NCBI RefSeq assembly: GCF_040958095.1
Contig: NC_091172.1
Span: 7,295,314 to 7,359,313, forward strand
Direction: 5' to 3'
Source: Procambarus clarkii
Lineage: Eukaryota > Arthropoda > Malacostraca > Decapoda > Cambaridae
DNA: 64,000 bases
The notes under the pieces are model-generated. The model did no database searches. It saw only the letters and a program-made list of their open reading frames with translations, and was not told the DNA's origin. A program made the translations under genes and the position numbers. This document shows positions 56,230-64,000 of the stretch, piece by piece. The number at the start of each line of letters is the position of its first letter. Position 1 is the stretch's first letter.

Positions 56230-56800
56230 AGGTGGGTTTCCCGCCTGTTTTCAGTTCTGAAACAGGACTGTGCGGATCTGCGATTCACACTGGACTTGTA
56301 TCGTCTGAATCCCTGAGTCTTTTGCTCCTCCTTTCGGATGACCACTCTGTCTCAGGTCCGGCTGCTTTTGGCGCCGGGTGCCTGGATGATGTCTCTGAAC
56401 CTCAGGGATGCATATTGGCACGTCCCGATTCATCCGGGGTTCAGGAACTGGCATGGTTTTGTCGTGGGGCGACAAGCTTACCGCTTTCGTTGCCTTCTAT
56501 TCGGCTTGAATCTGGTACCTCAAGTGTTCACACACCTTACCTGGGTCATGGTGACCCGTTTGCGTCTGTTAGGGGGTTCAGGTTCTGGCTTACCTCGACG
56601 ACTGGCTGGTGTGGGCTCCCAGCCAGTCCGTGTGTCTGCTTGCCAGGGATTTGGTTCTTTCCCAGCTCGCCAGGTGAGAGTTCTTGGCGAACTGGAGGAA
56701 GTCCCATTTGGTTCCCTTTCGGGTTCGGACTAGGCTGGGTCTTGTGTGGGACTCTCGGACCGCTTCCTTGTCTCTCCCTCCTGCGACGCTGTTGCGGCTA
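56230..56800 (+). pseudogene. DIRS-C reverse transcriptase
   Basis: LNLRDAYWHVPIHPGF and FGLNLVPQVF (56338-56550), then after a frameshift near 56570 VLAYLDDWLVWAPSQS with an intact YLDD catalytic motif. Upstream, LRFTLDLYRLNP at 56280 is the first RT motif. Confidence 0.82.
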
Positions 56801-57069
56801 CGGTCCCGCCTCCGGGTAGTTTTGGAGGGCACTCGGGTCACGCTTCTGTTGTTCGAGCAGCTGTGCGGGAGCCTGAACTTTGTCGTGCTGGTCTACCCAT
56901 CGGGTTGGATCTGGCATCGGTAAATGTTCTGGTTTCTTTGGGGTCGTCCCTTTCGCCGCTCTCACGATTGATGGGTTCGGATCCCGGGAGCCTTGCGTCG
57001 GCTGCTGTATTGCTGGCTTCCTCTGTGGGTTTTTCGGAGTTCTGTACCATGGTGCCTCCCCAAGCCCTC

Positions 57070-57700
57070 ACTCGATGTTCACAGATGCCTCGTCTCTCGG
57101 CTGGGGCTTTGTGAAAAGTACTCACCAGGCCGGCTAGGGTCAGTGGGGTCTGTCCTTCTGCCAAGCTCACAGCATGGCACAGGAGTTTGTGACGGTGTGG
57201 CATTCGCTTCAGAGGATTCGTGTCGCTCGAGGGGCAACGATCCGACTCCATTCGGACTGTTCCCCGGTGGTTCATTGCCTGAACCGCGGGGGTTTGATGC
57301 GGGGTCGAACTAAGGCCACCAGTCCTTGGTTCTCGGGGTTTGACTTTCTTTGCGGTTCATGTTCACAGAGTGTCAAACGTCCCGGCGGACAGCCTGTTTC
57401 AGTTCATTCCCTTTTCCGTGGAATGGACGGTTGACGCAGACTCGTTCAGTTGGCTCTGCCAGACGTACGGGCGCCCAGAGGTGGACCTCTTCGCATCGGC
57501 ATGGTCAAGGCGTCTTCCAGTTTGTGGTACCCTTCCCAGACTGCGAGGCCGTCGGGGTCAATGCCTTTCGGCTGGACTGGTTGAGATGGAGTTACCTGTA
57601 CCTCTTCCTACCAGTCTGGTTGTTGCTCCGGATCCTGGCTCGGTTGGAGACTTACCAGGGGAGATTGGTCCTGTTGGCTCCTTGGTGGCCGTCCCAGCCC
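57070..57700 (+). pseudogene. DIRS-C RNase H and linker
   Basis: MFTDASSLGWGFVKSTHQAG gives the first RNase H Asp, RLHSDCSPVVHCLNR the next acidic block, and VSNVPADSLFQF the late part. After it comes PEVDLFASAW, a block typical between RNase H and recombinase in DIRS elements. Stops and shifts separate these. Confidence 0.7.
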
Positions 57701-57839
57701 TCGTTTCAGCCGCTTATTGCTCGCTGTCCGAACCCGAGGATCTTCTCGCGGCTCCACCTTTTTCAGCGGATCGGTCCGGTCCGGTACGTGACTGGTTTGA
57801 TCTTCTCCTCCACTCTTCGCGCTTGGTCTTTTTGACGCG

Positions 57840-58655
57840 GGTGTATCACCACTTGTATGGTGATCAGGTGGCTTCATTGATGGTGTCCCACCAGTGAGTT
57901 TCGTCTAGACGGCAGTATGAAATTTCCTGGCGGTCCTTTCTGCATTTTTTGTCTCTTCGTAGGTTGTCTTCGGGTTGTTTTGTCCTTTCACTCTTGGTTG
58001 TTTCGGACCGTCATCTTATGCCAAATACTCTCGCCTCGCATCATGCGACGCTGGCGGAGCCGCTGCAGCTTCCATTCGGGGTGGATGTCACTTCTGCTGT
58101 GTTCTGCATGCTTTCTCGGTCATTGTTTCGCATCCGGCCTGCTCATGCGCCGCCTGAGCCGTCCTGGTCATTGGACATGGTGCTCTCTTTTCTCTGTTCT
58201 CCTCGGTTTGCAGTGCCCCCCTCAGTTCAGGACTGTTTTTCTAAGGCTCTTTTCTTGTTGGCATTGGCCTCTGGGGGATCAGATCGGGGAGCTTCATGCT
58301 CTCCTCTGGCGCAGGGGTTTCTGCTCTTTCGGTCCTGGTGGTCGTTTCGTTTGTTTGCAGCCTTTTGGGTGCACCCGGTTTCCCTTCTTCCCTGTTCCAG
58401 GGCGCGGGTCTTCCTGGTCGTCCGCAGGATTATTCGGTCCAGCTAGCCTGCGGTCTATCCCAGTGCCCATGACATTCATAAGTTTGTGGCTTTGACTGCT
58501 GTTTTTTGGAATATGTCCTTTGCTAACATTCGGGCACGGGGCTTTTGGAGGTCAAACAGGGTCCTGGCCGCACGTTATCTCGTTAATGTTCCTGGCCCTT
58601 CTCAGGCGTGTGTAGCCTTAGGTCGCAGGTTGCAACCAGTTGTCTCGACTTTGAG
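57840..58655 (+). pseudogene. DIRS-C tyrosine recombinase, inactive
   Basis: MPNTLASHHATLAEPLQLPF starts the core-binding domain, and SWSLDMVLSFL and VPPSVQDCFSKALF follow. The catalytic Arg region reads SGDQIGELHAL after a one-base shift, so Gln stands where family members have Arg. The H-x-x-R box reads HDIHKF. The Tyr box (SNRVLAARYL) is kept. Against copy A about 175 bp are missing near 58390. Three separate defects in the catalytic domain make it inactive. Confidence 0.75.
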
Positions 58656-58713
58656 TTGAGGAACGAGTGACGACCGCCTCCCGGGTAAGTCCCTCTTTTC
58701 TTTATCTTTGGTT

Positions 58714-58808
58714 AGGTAGCTCCGGGAAGCTGAAGGGGCTCTCTACAGAAAACCAGCGTTGAATGTAATGGAACGCCATTTTCTGGGTGAGACCCGGAGG
58801 CTCCCCGG
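58714..58808. other. DIRS-C internal complementary region (circle-junction complement)
   Basis: 58714-58752 (GGTAGCTCCGGGAAGC...CAGAAAA) is complementary to the left element end, and 58753-58808 (CCAGCGTTGAATGTAATG...GGCTCCCCGG) to the right end including the extension. Together they equal the complement of the two ends joined, as in DIRS-1. Confidence 0.88.
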
Positions 58809-59447
58809 TATCCCTCCCTCCCTACCTCCGTCCGGTCGGCGTTTTTTTCACATTTTTGATACTCGGCCTCTGAACTGAGGAGAGTTGCTGGCGTGGCGTT
58901 CTGGGACCCCCCCACCCCTGTGCCCCTCCTGGGGAGGTTGCGCAGATGGATGCGCGGAGTGTGTGGCGACGTCATACGTGTTTCCTTGGTTTTGATTGGA
59001 GAGTTCTGTTGCTAGTTCGGCTTTCGGTTTGCAAGTTATTTAATCAGCAGTAGTTTGTTTTGGAATTCCTGCCTTTCTGGGTGTCTGACCTAGTAGATGG
59101 CAGACAAAGACTGCTTCCAATTACACGGGGGTGTCTTTAGGCCATTGCTCCTCGTGCCTCTCTTGAGGGGGCCAGGTTCTGGCTCTGGTCTCCGGTAGGC
59201 TTAGAACTCCTTTGATTGACTGTTGCTACGGTCTAGTGTACACATCAGCCCGGTATAGCTCCGGGGAGCCTCTGGGTCTTGCCCAGAAAATGGCATTTCA
59301 TTACATTCAACGCTTGTTGATTGTTCTAGGAATATAATTTACATGTTATGTGTGCTCTATATTTTTTAGTATTTTTCTTAGTTCCACACATGTTACTATA
59401 TAAATTCCTTAAACTGCACACTATTGAATTATTGTATGAGTGTTAGC

Positions 59448-59632
59448 CTTTCCATTGGAGACTTTCGACACTGTGGAGAGGTAGGGGGGGGGGGGCCCTG
59501 CTGCATGGGTGACAGCATCTCCACCGAATCAATCTACCCTGACTTTGTGCCTTGGAGAGGCCACTCCAGACCAACAACCAGAGTGCAACTCCATAGTCTC
59601 CTGAGACTGATGGATGCCTAGTACTACTAGTG
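59448..59632 (+). repeat. dispersed repeat, copy 1
   Basis: CCTGCTGCATGGGTGACAGC, CAACTCCATAGTCTCCTGAG and GATGGATGCCTAGTACTACT. An inverted relative lies at 63567-63730. Unclassified. Confidence 0.65.
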
Positions 59633-59689
59633 CAAAAAAATAGATAAAAACCATTCAGTGACATTAAAAAATTATGAAAAAAATTTCTT

Positions 59690-62600
59690 TGCAATTCTGC
59701 CTCACAGTGGGGATGGTGCAGACTGCAATGAGGAACTGCCTGAATATTGCCAGACTTCCTCGCTCCATTACTGCCAAAGAATGTCATGTGCACCCCAGAG
59801 GTTGGAAGAAATCATCCAAGTGACTGCCTCGAGAGTGAGACACATCTGGAACTGGGTGGTCATCCAGAAACGGGACAAGTATTGATCCGGATCAACATCA
59901 ACTGGTCAAGGAAGAAGCGGAGATCCAGCGAGTCCTATTTCGTGACCATGAGAAGGCAGGAGACCCACCAAAAAAAAAAAAAAAAATATGTTTTGACTAT
60001 GCCAGAAGCCACCCAACCAGAGATGACCCATCCCTACAGAGATGACCCATCCCAACAGAGACGAGGAGAGAAAGCCTATCCGAACAGCCCCAAACCCCTG
60101 CGAAGAGAGGGGACTGACTAATACCATCTCAGGCGAACAGAAACAACCTGAAAAGCCCATGAATCATGGGACCAGGCATTGGCACACTGAGCAAGCCACC
60201 CACTCCACTTCCCCCATCATAGTGGCAAACCGTGAAAGTGCTAGTGTGAATCCCGAGACAGCTTTGCAAGCAGAATGAGCACAACGCCAGCCACACACAA
60301 AAGAACTGGTCGAGGCACGTGCCTGCAGCCAAGTCACTGGCTCCAATAATGGCCTACCCCAACTAACTGGTGCAGCTCCTGCCCACCCAGGCCACTTTAA
60401 AGAACGAGAACGACCCTGCCAAATACACTGGTGCCGCGGTTAACAAATTTAATCCATTCTGGCACCGAGCTCATCATGTAAAATGCTCGCTTTGCGAAAC
60501 GAATTTCCCCATTTAAAGTAATGGAAATAAAATTAATCCATTCCACTACTGAAAAACATCAATATGATATTCGATTTGTTTTATTTTTCATAGAATATAG
60601 AGCAGCCTACCTAACATACACTGAACAAACCTTTGTGACTTCAAGTTTTTTCAATTTAATTTTTTTTTTTTTTTTGACACACTGAACGAACCTTTTTACC
60701 CTCCTCGTTTTTTCATTTTTTTCATTTCTAAAAAAATAAATCGATGCTTTGCAACATTACAGCGGTTACCCATTTACATCCCAGCATCATTAGCATCTTT
60801 AAACAAAATTTCATTGATTTGCATTGTCGGAGGTTTCCGAGAATTTGAGAACCAGCAGTAACGCTAGAAAGCACCACTTTGTTTTCTTGTTAACACTTTC
60901 GCGCGCCCAGCGAAGGTAAAAAAAAAAAAGCGGTATGTGCGTGCGGCGTTTTTGTCGCGTAAGCGTAAAAACAAAAATGTGTATACTCTTTTTACTCTCC
61001 TGACCTTAGTTCTCGAGCTACGTATTTCATTTTGGTACCAACGTGTTCGCAATAAAATTCTATAGAAGAACATCAGTAAAAAAAGTCACGAAACGTATAG
61101 GGATACCAGCACCAAATAAATAACTACGAAGATGACTCGCCGTGAGCGCTCAACAGCAACAAAATGTTTTTACTCTTGGGATTGTTATCACCTCCACACT
61201 TGTCCTACAGCGTTAATTTTGGTATCAATGGACTCGCAATGAAATTCCCAACATGGTGATATGAATATAAACATAGAATAATGATCGCGGCCCACCCGCA
61301 AGAGTGTGGGAAGTGGTGAAATTGTTACCCGGTATCGGTGACGGGACGACACATGTGCGATACGGCGCTTTGAAAGTTTATACTTATTTCACTGTCCCGA
61401 CATTATTATTCTATGTACGTCATTCATTTTTGTGTCAATGTGTTCGCAATAGAATGTTCTATGAACCCGTAGGTAAAAAAGATCAACAAAGCGTAAGATA
61501 GAATAGCGCCAAATATAAAACAACGCTGGAACATATCAATGAGCGTCAAACACACACGAAATGTTTTTACTTTTGTGATGTTTGTCAAGTTTATACTTGT
61601 TGCACACAGTAATTTTTGGTTGTACATTGATCGGAATAAAATTCCCTAAACAGACATATGCATATAATACATGATATGGGGGAAGCATTACCAGTATAAA
61701 CGGCTAAAGTCACCCACCTGCAACCCGTTTGGGGCACTCATGCAGACACACGCTACACCCAAAAAAAAATCTATGAAGGTTCGAGTCTACTTATGGCAGT
61801 TTATGTGATAGTGTTCATTCTGGTATCAAAATACTCGTTTCAGTTTGTAGTTCATGCGATTTTCAGAATCAACTGAATCGCTGGAGGTTCAACATTTGAG
61901 TCGGAGTCATCTGACAAAACCGTCTCGTCAAATGGCAGTGTGCCAGACATCTCGGGTTCTGATTCGGTTGCTGCTTCAGCTTGAGGTGTTGAAGTGAATA
62001 AGGGCAGCCTCACACCAGATGGTCGAGGAGTTTGCATGGCATCAGCATAGGCAGGACCTGTGTCATCATTTATGTCTGGAGCGTGCCGCAAGTGTTGAGA
62101 TACTGTTGCTGTTTGAGGCCACTCTTACGGGTCCCAGCACAATAGGGCCCAATTTGCCACCTCGTGGAACTGTATCAATGTTAGCTTTTTTTGATCAGTT
62201 GTGTTGTATTTGTACAAAACAAAGGCATTATGCAAAGCCATTTGCAGGAAATAAAACGTTATCTTTTAGGTCCACTTGTGAGTTTTCCTGGTAAAATGGT
62301 AATACCATTTGATCGAAGTGGTCCACACATTTCATGAACTTATTGTACCATGCAGCCTAGTGGTGAGAAAGAGAGCCTCATGGCGCGCAGTTTGAAACAA
62401 ACCCAAAGTAAATCGGATTAAAATTGAATTTTATACAAATATTTTTTTCAGGACATCATTTTATGTCCACATCGCGGAAGCGGGTAGGTGGATCAGGACT
62501 CCGGGCGGAGTCCTGATCCGCACAAAGTGTTAACAGAGTGGAAGCTCGTCAATCAAGACAAATTGTCTGTAAGTGGCTTGCTCGTTACCGGAAATGCTCG

Positions 62601-63566
62601 TAGATAAAGCCGCTCGTCATCCGAGGTTCCTCTGTATGTAGAAGGTCCTGAATAAGCGGACAAGAAGAATTAACAGAGGACAAAAATTGAGTGACCGTAT
62701 CCTCAAGGAAGAGGAACAGAGAAAGGGAGAAGTGGAAATAACGGTGAGGGCCCAAGTTGAATCAAGAGAGAAGGCCAGTAGAACCAGCCAACAAACAAGC
62801 CACTCTGAGAAGAACACGGCCTCTGCATCCTGGAAATAGGCACTCAAAGCAGGGAGAACCACAGAACGCCACAGCAGAAGCAAAGATCCCCATCAAGAGG
62901 ACTACTCCCGAGCACCTCAACATTCTCCAGAAGCCAATCAGAATGACGCTCAAGGAGACTAAAAAAGCACACGATGCAGCCTAAGTGCTGATAGCCATGC
63001 AGGCCACCCACCACCACCAAAATGACAACTGAGGAACGTGCACATGAAGCTGGAGGATGCCCACATTCCAAGGCAGAGCAGGGGGCAAACAGGCAAGTAC
63101 GAAGGGGGGCTCAGAAGTGAAGCCCTGCCCCCCCCCACCTCCACCCAAAAAAAAAAAAACCTGAAACATGATTGACACCCCGTGCCAACGAAGCATGTGA
63201 AGTGACAAAAGCCGCGCCAGACGTCAAGCGAAAACAACAAAATGTCCACTAGCCAAGGTAACTCACAATGCACCCAAGATGGGGAAGAGGACCCAAACTT
63301 AAGAAGAGGCAGGGCCCAATGGCGAGGCATAACTGGGTCATGCATTAAGCATGTAAGTACGGCTTCGTGAGACCGTTTAGGGACACGAAGACAACCTCTG
63401 GAAGAATAGCATTGGAGGCCCAAAGAAACCTGGAAGCGAAACCTGAGGGAGCAGCATTGAAATCCAATTTGTACAGGGAGGGGTATATGAAATCTCTCCC
63501 CTGCAACAGAAGATCCTCGGTGGCAAATGCGAGGAACCATGAAAGGCAAAAATGGGATCCAATGGA
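59690..63566 (-). mobile_element. DIRS copy E fragment (antisense), split by a DNA transposon
   Basis: 62636-63566 on the minus strand reads the gag-like region (GERFHIPLPVQIGFQ; LKFGSSSPSWVHCELP), and 59690-60427 continues with the gag-RT linker (GTCCCATGATTCATGGGCTT matches CACGACTCGTGGGCATTTC at 56099-56117). No RT, recombinase or terminal repeat remains. Confidence 0.7.
60428..62635. mobile_element. TA-flanked DNA transposon in DIRS E, with piggyBac-like coding remnant
   Basis: The ends CACTGGTGCCGCGG (60428) and CCGAGGTTCCTCTG (62635) are imperfect inverted repeats of the CAGTGGWACCTCGG type, and TA adjoins each. The interior contains two or three degraded related segments (61000-61640: TTCGCAATAAAATTC, TTCGCAATAGAATG, CTCGCAATGAAATTCC). 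Minus-strand coding remnants from 62360 to 61852 resemble the C-terminal part of piggyBac-family (DDE_Tnp_1_7) transposases: YNKFMK/VDHFDQM and HNAFVLYK-like stretches in shifting frames. Confidence 0.5.
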
Positions 63567-64000
63567 TCCCACACTAGTAGTAGTAGTAGGCATCCTTCAG
63601 TCTCGGAAGACTATGGAGTTGCGTCCTGACAGGGCGCAAAGCCTGGGTAGGTAGATATGGAGGAGAAGCTGTTACCCATGCAGCAGGTCTCCCCTCTCCA
63701 CGTTGCTGAAATTATCCAATAGAAAGGCAAATGCCAATACACATGGTTCCAGCAACGTCGCAGGAGCTGCCAAAACGAGGTCGACGTCAACAACGAACTG
63801 CCTTAGGGGCTCCAACTCCGGATTTTTCCTCGAGATTGACTCCTGAAGCCTTTCCCAAAAAAGGGGTATGGCCGCAAGGCAGCGGAGGTTTAAAATCAGG
63901 GTTTTCCTTCCCCTAGATGGGCTGCCTTCCCAGGCTATCGAGTCCCATCTACCTGGAGCAGCTGGTTTTATGGCGCCAGAGGCACGCCCTCGCTCCTTCT
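63567..64000 (-). repeat. dispersed repeat, copy 2, running off the window
   Basis: 63567-63730 is the inverse of 59448-59632. The rest (GGGCTGCCTTCCCAGGCTAT, GCAGCTGGTTTTATGGCGCC) looks like a continuation of the same repeat. No coding motif recognised. Confidence 0.5.

Larger units (their letters stand above)
53163..59316 (+). mobile_element. DIRS copy C, most complete copy, about 6.15 kb
   Basis: Left inverted repeat 53163-53609, right inverted repeat about 58862-59316 with the terminal extension CATTTCATTACATTCAACGC. Internal complementary region 58714-58808. Order of coding remnants: gag-like (54600-55460), RT (56230-56800), RNase H (57080-57440), VDLFAS/linker block (57480-57700), tyrosine recombinase (57840-58655). 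All are frameshifted, so the copy is not autonomous. It lies in the sense orientation downstream of exon 6, presumably in intron 6. Replication of DIRS uses a circular intermediate and a tyrosine recombinase instead of an integrase. Confidence 0.9.

Noticed and set aside
53163..59316. DIRS copies as endogenous virus
   Set aside because: Tyrosine recombinase, inverted repeats and internal complementary region are DIRS retrotransposon hallmarks; no capsid or envelope genes are present.
61852..62091. Acidic 79-codon minus frame as an independent small gene
   Set aside because: It lies inside the TA-flanked transposon and more likely belongs to the decayed transposase region.

Overview
This is eukaryotic DNA, most likely from a decapod crustacean (crayfish, crab, lobster or shrimp type). 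The host gene is split into short GT-AG exons, interstitial TTAGG-type (arthropod telomere) motifs occur, and the repeat load is extreme: DIRS tyrosine-recombinase retrotransposons, L2/CR1-like LINEs, Penelope-like elements, tRNA-derived SINEs, MITEs and long TA tracts. DIRS elements are known to be common in decapods. The species cannot be fixed from the sequence.

The only host gene I can support is the 5' half of an SLC49A4 (DIRC2)-like major facilitator transporter on the + strand. Six exons lie at 25914-25953, 26715-26812, 26937-27090, 33447-33537, 46441-46553 and 51833-51979. All splice phases are compatible and give 214 codons covering roughly the first five membrane segments. The remaining exons must lie beyond the window.

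Layout. 1-2153: two minisatellites. 2847-5390: TA tracts, a 390-bp palindromic MITE and two head-to-head fragments of a restriction-like-endonuclease LINE. 5452-15780: LINE and Penelope fragments, a possible solo LTR, and a Penelope-derived palindrome with target duplications. 15786-20625: an LTR-like segment, then a nearly complete L2/CR1-group LINE whose 980-996-aa EN-RT ORF is open. 20626-25913: SINEs, a LINE fragment and a pogo/Tigger-like MITE. 25914 to the end: the SLC49A4-like gene.

The introns are mostly mobile DNA. Intron 3 holds a 1.2-kb G/GA tract, a C-rich minisatellite, a Penelope/CR1 nest and an antisense CR1. Intron 4 holds DIRS copy A, interrupted in its recombinase ORF by a whole second DIRS (B), plus a solo LTR, a MITE and SINEs. 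Intron 5 is almost entirely DIRS copy D, which ends 19 bp before exon 6. Beyond exon 6 lie DIRS copy C (the most complete, with inverted terminal repeats and an internal complementary region) and an antisense DIRS E split by a TA-flanked DNA transposon.

Nearly all mobile genes here are broken; the main exception is the LINE ORF2 at 17375-20317. The strongest observations are the precise nested-insertion junctions, the DIRS abutting a splice acceptor, the repeated palindromic Penelope ends carrying a hammerhead-like hairpin, and a 3' motif shared between the SINEs and the resident LINE family.
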